A stretch of 64,000 bases of DNA from Bacillota bacterium (GTDB lineage: Bacteria > Bacillota > Bacilli > Paenibacillales > NBRC-103111). Position numbers and translations under genes: made by a program. The stretch lies in contig JAEWMH010000203.1 of NCBI GenBank assembly GCA_023393235.1, positions 1 to 64,000 of the forward strand, written 5' to 3'. Shown in pieces: positions 7,401 through 15,400 of this stretch. The number at the start of each line of letters is the position of its first letter. Position 1 is the stretch's first letter. The notes beneath the pieces are model-generated. The model saw only the letters and a program-made list of their open reading frames with translations. It was not told where the DNA came from and did not search any database.

Positions 7401-8770
7401 CGGTCGATGACCTTTTCGTCCCGCATTTTGACCCCGGCCAATTCGATAATCTTGTTGTTGATAACCGATAACCCTGTGGTCTCGATATCGAACACCACAT
7501 ATTCGGCTTCCTTCAGAGGACGCGCCTCCGGATTAAACACAATGGCCACACTGTCGTTGACCACATTCGCTTCCATCCCGTACAGCACCTTGATGCCGTG
7601 CTTTTTGGCCGCTTTGTTGGCATCGGGATAGGACTGGACCACGCTGTGGTCGGTAATGGCAATGGCCTTATGGCCCCATTTGGCTGCCGTTTTGATATAT
7701 TCGTCCACGGGGGTCAACCCGTCCATGGCGCTCATATTGGAGTGGACATGGAACTCTACCCGCTTCTCGGGGGCATTGTCCTTGCGCTCTGCCGGCGGCA
7801 GCACCTCATTGACATCCTGAGGAATCATCATCAGCTCAGGCGGATTCTGGAAGCGGTCATACTCCACCTTGCCCCGCAGCTTCAGCCACTTGCCGTTGGC
7901 AATGAGGCTGTATATCTTCACATCTTCCTTGGTTTTCGCGAAGGCCTTGATGGACAAGGAATCAGTAAAGTCCGTAATGTTGAAGGAGAACAGCACCGTT
8001 CCTGTCTTCAGCTCCTTGGACTCCAAGCCGAAAACCATACCCTGGATGGCAACCTTCTTCTCTTCCTCGGTAATCTGCTGCAGGGGAACGGCATCCTCGC
8101 GGATATCGTAGCCCACCATCAGCTTCAGCTCCGCATCCGAGCCCTTGGACGCCTCTTCCTCCCGTACAATAGAGGTAAGGATCTCCTGGGTAACGCTTTT
8201 GCCTTCCTCGGACACCTGACGGGCAAACTGGTCGTAGATCTCTTCTTTTTCCTGCACCGATTCCGTTACCTTGAGCTTCACCTGGTAGGTTCCGGCAAAA
8301 TACCGTTCATAAAACTGGCGCACCAGGTTGTCCACCTGCTTCTTTTTGGCCAGCTCCAATCCAATTTGGTCCAGGAGGGTCACGGTCAGCACCGTGCCGC
8401 TGGCTTCCATCTTGGCCTTAGCCAACCAGCCGTTGATCGAAGCCGATTCCCGCTGGGCCCATTCCACAAACAGGCTCCAATATTCCTCCGCCAGCGCCTC
8501 CGGCGTTACTGCATTTGTATAATGGAAAGTCAATTTGATATCCGCAATATGGCGGAATTGCTCCCGGATCAGCTTCACGAAGCTCCGGTAAATATCCCGC
8601 GGCACCAAAACCGCATTCACGAGATGAAAATGCCACTCCCGGTTGGAGCGGCTGACTTCCACCATATCGATGTACCCATCCGAAAAATATGCTTCCGCCA
8701 CGTCTGCGGGAACCTGAGCCTGCCCAAGCAGCAGCTCAAACCGTTTCCTTTTCTCCGCAGGGTTACTCAT
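4430..8770 (-). CDS. polC: DNA polymerase III alpha subunit, PolC type
   Basis: PolC is the replicative polymerase of low-GC Gram-positives. The 1446-residue product has the full PolC order: N-terminal domain, OB fold (about 235-320), PHP domain beginning at EFHVHSNMSAMDGLTP (about 338), a DEDDh proofreading exonuclease inserted in the PHP domain (VVFDIETTGL near 424; AHNARFDIGF), then the polymerase core with GSRGSVGSSFVATALG, a Cys4 zinc module (MCPACQ...CPNCGG), and the catalytic KVPDIDLNFSGDYQ. It ends in a beta-clamp-binding-like LSLF. The start at 8768-8770 follows GGAGGTG by six bases. It stands between proS and the marR region. Confidence 0.98.
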   Translation of the reverse strand: MSNPAEKRKRFELLLGQAQVPADVAEAYFSDGYIDMVEVSRSNREWHFHLVNAVLVPRDIYRSFVKLIREQFRHIADIKLTFHYTNAVTPEALAEEYWSLFVEWAQRESASINGWLAKAKMEASGTVLTVTLLDQIGLELAKKKQVDNLVRQFYERYFAGTYQVKLKVTESVQEKEEIYDQFARQVSEEGKSVTQEILTSIVREEEASKGSDAELKLMVGYDIREDAVPLQQITEEEKKVAIQGMVFGLESKELKTGTVLFSFNITDFTDSLSIKAFAKTKEDVKIYSLIANGKWLKLRGKVEYDRFQNPPELMMIPQDVNEVLPPAERKDNAPEKRVEFHVHSNMSAMDGLTPVDEYIKTAAKWGHKAIAITDHSVVQSYPDANKAAKKHGIKVLYGMEANVVNDSVAIVFNPEARPLKEAEYVVFDIETTGLSVINNKIIELAGVKMRDEKVIDRFATFVNPHERIPYNIQQLTNINDDMVRGAPELEDVLPKFREFVGDAVLVAHNARFDIGFIQANLKSLGQPPMDNPVLDTLEMARLLLPNLKNHRLNTLSDRFKVSLENHHRAVDDAEALGYVLYHLIKEAESRRITGLAELNDHVGKDLSNQRPFHCCIYAKTQAGKKNLYKLVSLSHTKYYNRVPCIPKSVLTEYREGLLVISGCERGEFYETVLNKSVEEAENVALFYDVLEVQPVEVNMHLVEKGLVGSKEDLEGAIRRIIEIGRKLGKPVIATGNVHYLSPRDKICRDITINGITGFSPLKDQRKPDVHLRTTEEMLREFAFLGEETAYKVVVENTSALADEFEEIKLFPKTGGPTDNGLFSPIIEGSEEEIRTKCYDTAKRMYGEPVPEIVTARLEKELKPIIGYGFSANYLISERLVKKSNSDGYLVGSRGSVGSSFVATALGISEVNPLPPHYMCPACQYSEWFTDGSIPSGFDLPNKNCPNCGGPLKGEGQDIPFETFLGFKGDKVPDIDLNFSGDYQPIAHNYTKVLFGEKNVFRAGTIGTVAEKTAFGFVKKFEEEKGGNWRLAEINRLAAGCTGVKRSTGQHPGGIVVVPDYIDVEDVTPVQFPADDTGADWQTTHFDYHAFEENLLKLDILGHDDPTMMRMLQDLTGIDPTTLPMNDPKVMSMFNSVEALGVTPSQIRSTVATYGVPEMGTKFVRQMLEESQPSTFADLLQISGLSHGTGVWLGNAQELIKNGTCSIKTVIGCRDDIMLYLIYKAGMDAGLAFKITESVRKGRGLSEEWKDEMKKCNVPAWYIDSCEKIQYMFPKAHASAYVISAVRTAYFKLYHPIEFYATYFTVRAESFEVELFCQGYDAILSKLLEIEAKGFQATPKEKGMISILEMALEMTARGFGFKPVDLYRSHATKFLVDGDKLLFPFSAVDGIGENAAKQIAAAKDEGGDFLSIEDFQQRSRATKTIVELLKTMGCFRGLPDSNQLSLF

Positions 8771-9093
8771 GGGGACACCTCCGTATCTTCCTATCTTGCC
8801 AATCACAGCCGTAAATGCCGCACCTTCTATTGTGGGGGGAAGAGACAAGGTTCGTCAAGACCTTTTGAAAGCAACTATGGTTCTCTCCGGTTATGCGGAC
8901 CGGAAAACCGTTATTTTGCTAAAAATCGGACTTCTGGTGATATCGCGGACACACGATACGTTATTCCACCCTTTCCCCCTCAATTCCGGGGTCTTTTCAG
9001 CTAATAACGGCTTCTGTGTCCGCCTGAACGAAAAATCAGCGTTTTTCCACCCGATAACGGCTTCTGTGTCCGTTCAAACCTTGTTTCCAATAT
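8771..9093. other. polC-proS intergenic region with palindromic repeats
   Basis: No gene is visible between the polC start and the proS terminator. The segment carries four copies of a short palindromic repeat (see separate entry). No clear sigma-A promoter for polC was recognised on the minus strand. Confidence 0.6.
8895..9072. repeat. Cluster of four TAACGG/CCGTTA-type palindromic repeats
   Basis: Units of about 20 bp lie at 8895-8914, 8945-8965, 9003-9023 and 9053-9072. The last two share the exact 19 bases ATAACGGCTTCTGTGTCCG. The first two are degenerate and point the other way (GCGGACnnnnnnnnnCGTTATT). Two copies in each orientation are spaced about 50-58 bp. The reverse complement of the same 19 bases occurs at 52466-52484, so this is a dispersed family. 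Confidence 0.8.
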
Positions 9094-9130
9094 AAAAAAG
9101 CGTTTAGCGGAGGTTTCTCCGTAAACGCTT
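9094..9130 (-). terminator. Intrinsic terminator after proS
   Basis: On the minus strand AAGCGTTTACGGAG-AAAC-CTCCGCTAAACGCTT forms a long stem (one bulged base) followed by six T. It begins eight bases after the proS stop and closes the rpsB-proS gene series. Confidence 0.92.
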
Positions 9131-9137
9131 CTTATCT

Positions 9138-10586
9138 TTAGTACGCCCGTCCGAAGACCACCGTATGCTTGGCCTCTTGGCCGCAGCAGATGCAGGTGGT
9201 TTTGGTGACGGCCGGCTGGAAGGGAATATTCCGGCTGGTGGCGCCGGTTTCTTCCTTCACCTTGGCCTCGCAATCGGCCGAACCGCACCAGCCCGCGTAG
9301 GCGAAGCCGCGCTTTTCGTCCAGGAAGGCCTTGAACTGGTCCATGGTATCCACATCGGTCATATGCTCGTCCCGGAATTGGCGGGCCTTCTCCAGCATGG
9401 CAGTGTGAATCTCCTCCAGCATGGTTTGGACCTCCTGGACGAAGTCCTCCTGGCGGATGACCTTCTTCTCGCCGCTGACCCGGGAGACCAGCACCATTTG
9501 ACCGGCTTCCAGATCACGGGGACCCAGCTCGACGCGGATCGGCACTCCACGCATTTCGTATTCGTTGAACTTCCAGCCGGGGCTTTGGCCCTCGCGGTCG
9601 TCCACCTTCACCCGTACGCCAGCCTTCTTCAGCTCGGCATACAGCTCATTCACCTTCGCCACTACAGGCTCCCGTGTTTTGGGCGGCCCGATGGGAATCA
9701 TGATAACCTGAGTCGGGGCAACCTTAGGCGGAAGCACCAAACCTCTGTCATCACCATGAACCATGATCAGCGCGCCAATGAGACGGGTGCTGGTGCCCCA
9801 TGAGGTGGTATGGCAGAATTGATGCTGGTTGTCGCGGTCCAGATATTTGATATCGAAGGCTACGGCAAAGTTGGTGCCCAAATAGTGGGAGGTACCCGCC
9901 TGCACCGCCTTGCCGTCCTTCATCATGGCTTCGATGGAATAGGTATCCACGGCGCCGGCGAATTTCTCCGAGGGAGTCTTCTGGCCGGTAATCACCGGCA
10001 TAGCCAGGAAATTCTCGGCGAAATCGCGGTAGATCTCCAGCATCTGCATGGTCTCGCGGCGGGCATCCGCTTCGTCCTCGTGTGCGGTATGGCCCTCCTG
10101 CCACAGGAATTCGCTGGTGCGCAGGAACGGCTGTGTCCGCTTCTCCCAACGGACCACATTGGCCCATTGGTTAATAAGCAGCGGCAGGTCACGGTAGGAG
10201 TTGATCCATTCGGCGTACATGTGGCCGAACATGGTTTCGGAGGTCGGCCGGATAGCCAGGCGCTCCTCCAGCTTCTCGCCAGCCGCTTCGGTTACCCATG
10301 GCAGCTCCGGGTTGAAGCCTTCCACGTGCTCCTTCTCCTTCTGGAAGAAGCTCTCCGGGATAAACAGCGGGAAGTAGGCGTTGCGGTGGCCGGTTTCCTT
10401 GAAACGGCGGTCCATCTCCCGCTGGATGTTCTCCCAGATTTCATAGCTGTCCGGCTTGAACACGATACAACCGCGGACCGGAGCATAGCTCATCAGATCG
10501 GCCTTCTTGATCACGTCGATATACCAGCGGGAGAAGTCCTCGCTCTGGGGTGTGATCTCCTTGACAAATTGCTTTTCCTTGGACAT
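9138..10586 (-). CDS. proS: Prolyl-tRNA synthetase, eukaryote/archaeon-like type
   Basis: The enzyme charges tRNA-Pro. The 482-residue length, the start QFVKEITPQSEDFSRWYIDV, class II motif 2 (FLRTSEFLWQEGHTAHEDE) and the C-terminal zinc-type domain with Cys pairs (WCGSADCEAKVKEE and TTCICCGQEA, ending in Tyr) are all of the short eukaryote-like ProRS. The approximately 565-residue bacterial form with an editing insertion between motifs 2 and 3 is what Bacillus has at this locus. A GGAGG lies 14 bases before the ATG. Neighbours rseP and polC are the same as in B. subtilis, so the position is conserved although the enzyme type is not. Confidence 0.96.
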   Translation of the reverse strand: MSKEKQFVKEITPQSEDFSRWYIDVIKKADLMSYAPVRGCIVFKPDSYEIWENIQREMDRRFKETGHRNAYFPLFIPESFFQKEKEHVEGFNPELPWVTEAAGEKLEERLAIRPTSETMFGHMYAEWINSYRDLPLLINQWANVVRWEKRTQPFLRTSEFLWQEGHTAHEDEADARRETMQMLEIYRDFAENFLAMPVITGQKTPSEKFAGAVDTYSIEAMMKDGKAVQAGTSHYLGTNFAVAFDIKYLDRDNQHQFCHTTSWGTSTRLIGALIMVHGDDRGLVLPPKVAPTQVIMIPIGPPKTREPVVAKVNELYAELKKAGVRVKVDDREGQSPGWKFNEYEMRGVPIRVELGPRDLEAGQMVLVSRVSGEKKVIRQEDFVQEVQTMLEEIHTAMLEKARQFRDEHMTDVDTMDQFKAFLDEKRGFAYAGWCGSADCEAKVKEETGATSRNIPFQPAVTKTTCICCGQEAKHTVVFGRAY

Positions 10587-10608
10587 GTGCGTTACAAACC
10601 TCCAATGT

Positions 10609-11868
10609 TTATCCCTGTATCAATCGTACAATATCGTTGTATGTCACGGCTATCATCAACAGCATCAGCATAGCGAAGCCGATAAAATGCACCATACTCT
10701 CCCGGTTGGGGTCCACCGGACGTCCCCGGATGGCCTCGATCCCAAGGAACAGCAGCCGGCTTCCATCCAATGCGGGAATCGGCAGCAGATTGAAGATCCC
10801 CAGATTGATGCTCAGGAAAGCGGTCAGCGAAATCATGGAGCTTAAGCCTGCCTGGGCAAAATCGTTGGAGATTTGGACGATCCGTACGGGTCCGCCCAGA
10901 TCATCCATTTTAAACTGGCCGAAAATCATTTGTTTAAAGCCCAGAAGGATATTCTTCGTCATAAATACCGTATTGTCCCAAGCGCCGCTTACGGCTTCCA
11001 CGGGGGTAACGCTGCGCTTGTCAAACCCAAGCTCCACACCCACCCGCACCGTTCCTTCGATATCCACGGGAGTGACGGTTTTCTGCATCTGCTCCTTGTT
11101 GCGTTCAATAATCCAGAGCATAGGCTGGTCCTTAGAATTTTTGATCAGCTGGGACAGCTGGGTCTGGTCCTTGCCGATGGGGGTGTGGTTAACCTCCAAC
11201 ACAACATCCCCCGGCATCAGACCGGCAACAGCCGCCGGTTTGCCCGGCTCAATTTTGCCCAGCTTCACATTGGTAGGCATCCCGTTCATCATCATGACGA
11301 TCAGAAACAGCACAAAAGCCAGAATGAAGTTCATGGCCGGACCGGCGAAAATGGACAATGCCCGTTTGCCGACGCTTTTGCCGCCGAACTGGCGGTTCCA
11401 GGGCGCAATCTGAGTTTCCTTGCCCCGGGCCACCATCATGGCGTCCTCGGCAACGGCAAACCGTACCGGCTCCCCTTCCACAATCACCCGGACAAACAGC
11501 TCCCGTTCCAGATCAATGCTCTCAATTTCGCCTTGAATCACATTAGCGCGCTGGTCGAGCTGGTCCAGAAACAGATGGGTGACCACCTCGTCCTTCAACC
11601 GTACGCCGATGGTTTGGCCGGGATTGGCCTGTACAATCTCCGGGTCCTCCCCCGCCATCCTGACGTACCCGCCGATGGGCAGAATCCGCAGCGTATAGGT
11701 GGTTTCGCCTTTTTTGTACGAAAAGAGCTTCGGCCCGAAGCCGATGGCAAATTCCCGGACCAGGATCCCCGCCCGTTTGGCAAAGTAGAAATGCCCCCAT
11801 TCATGCAGGGTTACCAGCACGAAGAACATCAGCACGATCTGAAGACCGACTTGTATATTGGACAACAT
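10609..11868 (-). CDS. rseP: Site-2 zinc metalloprotease RseP (RasP)
   Basis: An intramembrane protease that cleaves anti-sigma factors and leftover signal peptides in the membrane. The 419-residue protein has an N-terminal membrane helix carrying the zinc motif HEWGH (HExxH; many homologues have HEFGH), a PDZ domain around KIEPGKPAAVAGLMPGDVVL, and a C-terminal membrane helix with the NLLPIPALDGSRLL motif that supplies the third zinc ligand. The start at 11866-11868 follows AAGGGGG. It sits between dxr and proS in the classical cdsA-dxr-rseP-proS order. Confidence 0.95.
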   Translation of the reverse strand: MLSNIQVGLQIVLMFFVLVTLHEWGHFYFAKRAGILVREFAIGFGPKLFSYKKGETTYTLRILPIGGYVRMAGEDPEIVQANPGQTIGVRLKDEVVTHLFLDQLDQRANVIQGEIESIDLERELFVRVIVEGEPVRFAVAEDAMMVARGKETQIAPWNRQFGGKSVGKRALSIFAGPAMNFILAFVLFLIVMMMNGMPTNVKLGKIEPGKPAAVAGLMPGDVVLEVNHTPIGKDQTQLSQLIKNSKDQPMLWIIERNKEQMQKTVTPVDIEGTVRVGVELGFDKRSVTPVEAVSGAWDNTVFMTKNILLGFKQMIFGQFKMDDLGGPVRIVQISNDFAQAGLSSMISLTAFLSINLGIFNLLPIPALDGSRLLFLGIEAIRGRPVDPNRESMVHFIGFAMLMLLMIAVTYNDIVRLIQG

Positions 11869-12020
11869 CGATTCCCCCTTAGTTGGTAAAAGCAAGGTCC
11901 TTTCATAAAGAGTACCATTAAGACCGAGGGCAATACAAGCCGACTGCCCTGGAGCCCGGATTGGACGCTTTTAATACCTAAGCATATGCCGTTTCGGGGG
12001 AGGCTTATTCACATGGATAA

Positions 12021-13163
12021 CTACAAACGCGAGGCAATCTCTCTGGCCTGCCGGTCAGCCAGCAGGATCTCTTCCAGCTCCGGACGGGACACGTTCCGGT
12101 GGGCGTCCAGGGCTCTTGCGATCCGGTCCTCAATCTCCAGGAACTCAATCTTGCCCTGCAGGAACAGCGCTACTGCCGCCTCGTTAGCGGCACTGTACAC
12201 CGTGGGAGCGGTACCTCCGGCTCGGCCGCTTTCATAGGCCATAGCCAGGCAAGGATAGCGTTCCATGTCCATGGTTCGGAAATTGAGCCTTCCGATCTCC
12301 GTCAGCCGCAGGGGCTCTGCCGGCGTTGGCTTCCGGTGGGGGTAAGTGAGTGCGTATTGAATGGGAATCCGCATATCCGGCGTTCCCAGCTGGGCCATTA
12401 CACTATGGTCCCGGAACTCCACCATGGAATGGATCACACTTTCCGGATGGAGAATCACCTCAATGTGGTCATAATCCATATTGAAGAGCCAGTGGGCCTC
12501 GATGACCTCCAGCCCTTTGTTGACCATGGTAGCGGAATCGATGGTGATCTTGGCGCCCATGGACCAGTTGGGATGGCGCAGGGCTTCTTCCACCGTAACA
12601 CCAACCAGCTCCGACCGGGTACGGTCCCGGAAGGAGCCGCCCGATGCAGTGATAATCAGCTTATGTATATCCTTGGGCGATTCCCCGTTTAAGCATTGGA
12701 AGATGGCGGAATGCTCGCTGTCCACAGGCAAAAGGGAAACGCCCCGTTTGCGGGCCAGCTCACAAACCAGATGCCCCGCCGACACCAGGGTTTCCTTATT
12801 GGCTAACCCGATGCTTTTACCTGCATCAATGGCGGCAAGAGTGGGCTTCAGCCCGACGCTGCCTACAACGGCCGTTACCACAAGCTCCGCCTCACTTGCC
12901 GCGGCGGCTTCTACCAGTCCGTCATCGCCGTACACTACCTTGATGCCAGGACCGGCCGCGGCCTCCACTTCCTCCGCCAGCTGGCGGCTGGACACGCAAA
13001 CCAGCTTCGGGGAGAACATCTGGATCTGCTTCAGCAGCAAGGCCAGATTGCTTCCCGCCGCCAGTGCCTCCACCTGATAGGAATCCGGATCATGGGCGAC
13101 CACATCCAGGGTCTGTGTGCCAATGGAGCCGGTTGAGCCCAACACCGCTATGCGTTTTTTCAT
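12021..13163 (-). CDS. dxr: 1-deoxy-D-xylulose 5-phosphate reductoisomerase
   Basis: Dxr makes 2-C-methyl-D-erythritol 4-phosphate, the committed step of the MEP isoprenoid pathway, using NADPH. The 380-residue protein begins with the nucleotide-binding GSTGSIGTQTLDV, contains the substrate/metal motifs VDSEHSAIFQCL and ASGGSFRD, and NPTWSM-like HPNWSMGAKITIDSATMVNK. The start at 13161-13163 is preceded by AAAGGA at a long spacing; the upstream open frame to 13229 is not family-like. It lies between cdsA and rseP. Together with uppS upstream it feeds isoprenoid carrier synthesis. Confidence 0.97.
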   Translation of the reverse strand: MKKRIAVLGSTGSIGTQTLDVVAHDPDSYQVEALAAGSNLALLLKQIQMFSPKLVCVSSRQLAEEVEAAAGPGIKVVYGDDGLVEAAAASEAELVVTAVVGSVGLKPTLAAIDAGKSIGLANKETLVSAGHLVCELARKRGVSLLPVDSEHSAIFQCLNGESPKDIHKLIITASGGSFRDRTRSELVGVTVEEALRHPNWSMGAKITIDSATMVNKGLEVIEAHWLFNMDYDHIEVILHPESVIHSMVEFRDHSVMAQLGTPDMRIPIQYALTYPHRKPTPAEPLRLTEIGRLNFRTMDMERYPCLAMAYESGRAGGTAPTVYSAANEAAVALFLQGKIEFLEIEDRIARALDAHRNVSRPELEEILLADRQAREIASRL

Positions 13164-13188
13164 GGTGCGCACGTCCTTTGCTTCTTGT

Positions 13189-13983
13189 TTACGGAATAAG
13201 CGAAACCAGACAGAGGAACGGGAACACAATCAGCCAGCTGTCCACCCGGTCGAGAATACCTCCATGACCCGGAAGGATGGTGCCCGTATCCTTGATGCCC
13301 TTCACCCGTTTGTAAGCGGATTGAATCAGGTCACCCATTTGGCCGACGGCTGCCGCCAATACGCCGATCGCTGCCGCTCTTCCCAAACTGAGAATATCCG
13401 GGGCATAAAAATGGAAAGCCATCGCCACCACAACGGCCAAAAGCAGGCCGCCAACCGCCCCCTCAATGGTTTTCTTCGGGCTTATGGTAGGCCACATGGG
13501 TGTTTTGCCGAAAGCCACCCCGGCGAAATAAGCACCCGCATCCGAAGCCCAAATGCACAAAAACGTCAGCAGTGTCCAAAACAGGCCGTCCGTTTCAATC
13601 CAGCGGGACGACACCATATAATGAAAACCGAAGCCGATATAGATAATACCCACAAACACAACCGCCGCATGGTCGATGGTTACCTTATTTTTGGAAATGA
13701 CCGTTACCGCCAGCAGCACAAACAGAATCAGCCATACAAAGGATTCTGCCGGCAAGCCGAAGCCGATCCGGTCCGTTTCCCACGGAACAACCAGACATAC
13801 GGTGGCTGCCATGCCGAAAAACCGGGTGAAATGCTGCTTCTGCAGCCCGTTCATCCGGATGAATTCATCATAACCGATTATGGCCATAAGCAGCACCAGT
13901 CCCAAAAACCAATAGCCGCCCAGCGCCAGCATTGCTACAAATACGCCTCCGGCCAGCACGCCGGTGATAATCCGCTGTTTCAA
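13189..13983 (-). CDS. cdsA: Phosphatidate cytidylyltransferase
   Basis: CdsA forms CDP-diacylglycerol from phosphatidate and CTP at the membrane. The 264-residue protein has about eight hydrophobic segments and the CTP-transferase signature region near the C-terminal third (ASDAGAYFAGVAFGKTPMWP followed by SPKKTIEGAVGG), with the basic KK pair and acidic residues that bind metal and CTP. It begins at an ATG and follows uppS with an 18-base gap. Order uppS-cdsA-dxr is conserved across Firmicutes. Confidence 0.96.
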   Translation of the reverse strand: MKQRIITGVLAGGVFVAMLALGGYWFLGLVLLMAIIGYDEFIRMNGLQKQHFTRFFGMAATVCLVVPWETDRIGFGLPAESFVWLILFVLLAVTVISKNKVTIDHAAVVFVGIIYIGFGFHYMVSSRWIETDGLFWTLLTFLCIWASDAGAYFAGVAFGKTPMWPTISPKKTIEGAVGGLLLAVVVAMAFHFYAPDILSLGRAAAIGVLAAAVGQMGDLIQSAYKRVKGIKDTGTILPGHGGILDRVDSWLIVFPFLCLVSLIP

Positions 13984-14001
13984 GCCGATTCCTCCAATGG
14001 G

Positions 14002-14775
14002 TCACAGGCCGCCATAACGTCTCGACCTTCTCTGATACTCATGTACGGCCTCGAAGAATTGCTTCTCCCCAAAATCCGGCCAGTACAAGGGCGAGAAATA
14101 CAGCTCTGTATAGGCCATCTGCCAAAGCATAAAATTGGAGAGCCGCAGCTCCCCGCTGGTGCGGATCAGGAGATCGGGGTCAGGCAGATCAGAGGTTAAG
14201 AGAGAGGCCTGGATGGTCTCCTCCTGGATATCCTCCACGGAAAGCTCGCCGTTCTTGACACGCTCCGCCACCTGCCGCATGGCAATCAGCATTTCACTGC
14301 GCCCGCCGTAGTTCAGGGCAAAATTAAGAATAAGACCCGTATTCGTGCGGGTGCGGTTCACCGCTTCTTCAAGCGCCTTCAGCGTATGGGACGGCAGCCC
14401 CTCTCTGATCCCGGTCATGCGGACCTGCACATTTTTCTCCACCAGTTCATCCAGCTCAATGGCCAGAAACTCCTGGGGAAGCTTCATCAGGAAGTCCACT
14501 TCCTCCTGGGGTCTGGTCCAGTTTTCCGTCGAAAAAGCATACATGGTTAATACTTTGACGCCCAGGTCGTCGGCGGCGATGGTGGCCCGTTTGACCGCCT
14601 TCATGCCGCTGTGATGTCCGGCGATGCGGGGAAGTCCGCGCTGCTTGGCCCACCGTCCGTTGCCGTCCATGATGACCGCAACATGCCGGGGGACCTGGCT
14701 CTGGAGAAGCGATTCTCTCGTGATCTCCCTGTGAGCCGCCTCCTCGGTTTTTCCCTTTCTGAACAAATGAAACAT
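14002..14775 (-). CDS. uppS: Undecaprenyl diphosphate synthase
   Basis: UppS condenses isopentenyl diphosphate onto farnesyl diphosphate in cis to make the C55 carrier for cell-wall synthesis. The 257-residue protein contains HVAVIMDGNGRWAKQRG with the catalytic Asp, GHHSGMKAVK, LTMYAFSTENWTRP, and the C-terminal PDLLIRTSGELRLSNFMLWQ, all hallmarks of the cis-prenyltransferase family. The start at 14773-14775 follows GGGGGAGATGAC. The same frame stays open upstream into frr sequence, but that part is not related to UppS. Confidence 0.97.
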   Translation of the reverse strand: MFHLFRKGKTEEAAHREITRESLLQSQVPRHVAVIMDGNGRWAKQRGLPRIAGHHSGMKAVKRATIAADDLGVKVLTMYAFSTENWTRPQEEVDFLMKLPQEFLAIELDELVEKNVQVRMTGIREGLPSHTLKALEEAVNRTRTNTGLILNFALNYGGRSEMLIAMRQVAERVKNGELSVEDIQEETIQASLLTSDLPDPDLLIRTSGELRLSNFMLWQMAYTELYFSPLYWPDFGEKQFFEAVHEYQRRSRRYGGL

Positions 14776-14815
14776 GTCATCTCCCCCGGCACACATGTTT
14801 TGGCCGATTTGGCCG

Positions 14816-14842
14816 AACAGCCCCTTATTGAAAGGGGCTGTT
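14816..14842 (-). other. Perfect 11-bp hairpin between frr and uppS
   Basis: AACAGCCCCTT and AAGGGGCTGTT flank a five-base loop, beginning four bases after the frr stop. There is no U-tract on the minus strand, so it is probably a weak attenuator, a processing site or a 3' stabiliser rather than a full terminator. Confidence 0.6.
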
Positions 14843-14845
14843 GTT

Positions 14846-15400
14846 TTACACTTCCATGATTTCCTTTTCCTTCGCTGCCAAAACCTTCTCGATTTCAGCC
14901 ACGTACTTATCGGTTTGCTTCTGAATATCGTCCTGATGGCGGCGGGATTCGTCCTCCGGCATGCCGGTTTTCTCCAGCTTCTTGATATCGTCATTAGCAT
15001 CACGGCGGATATTGCGGATGGCCACCTTGGCTTCTTCACCGTATTTCCGGGTCAGCTTCACCAGCTCCTGGCGGCGCTCCTCAGTCAGAGCGGGAATCAC
15101 CAGCCGGATGGTGCTGCCGTCATTGGAGGGGGTCAACCCCAGATCGGATTTCATGATGGCCTTCTCGATGGCACTCATGACCGATTTATCCCAAGGCTGG
15201 ATCATCAGCGTCCGGGAGTCAGGCAGAGTAATATTGCCCAGTTGATTCACAGGCGTCATTGCACCGTAATATTCCACTTGAATCCGGTCCAGCAGGCTGG
15301 TGCTGGCACGTCCGGCACGCAGGGACGCCAGTTCCTTTTTCAGAGACGTTACTGCTTTTTCCATACGTTCTTCGGCGTTTTTCTTCACGGATTGCGCCAT
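14846..15400 (-). CDS. frr: Ribosome recycling factor
   Basis: RRF splits post-termination ribosomes together with EF-G. At 184 residues it has the usual length. It shows the family features: the N-terminal helix (EERMEKAVTSLKKELASLRAGRAS), the beta-rich domain II around VEYYGAMTPVNQLGNITLPD, and the long C-terminal helices with LTEERRQELVKLTRKYGEEA and RNIRRDANDDIKKLEK. It is adjacent to pyrH with no gap and is followed by an intercistronic hairpin. Confidence 0.98.
   Translation of the reverse strand: MAQSVKKNAEERMEKAVTSLKKELASLRAGRASTSLLDRIQVEYYGAMTPVNQLGNITLPDSRTLMIQPWDKSVMSAIEKAIMKSDLGLTPSNDGSTIRLVIPALTEERRQELVKLTRKYGEEAKVAIRNIRRDANDDIKKLEKTGMPEDESRRHQDDIQKQTDKYVAEIEKVLAAKEKEIMEV

Noticed and set aside
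7598..9004. Long plus-strand open frame opposite polC
   Set aside because: It lies antisense to a certain PolC, lacks a ribosome binding site and any domain, and its composition is what the opposite strand of a GC-rich gene produces.
8895..9072. Repeats considered as a CRISPR array
   Set aside because: Units are only about 20 bp, diverged, in mixed orientation and few, and no cas genes are near.
14776..15039. N-terminal extension of UppS overlapping frr
   Set aside because: The extra 88 codons are the frr sequence in another frame; UppS homology begins after the ATG at 14775.
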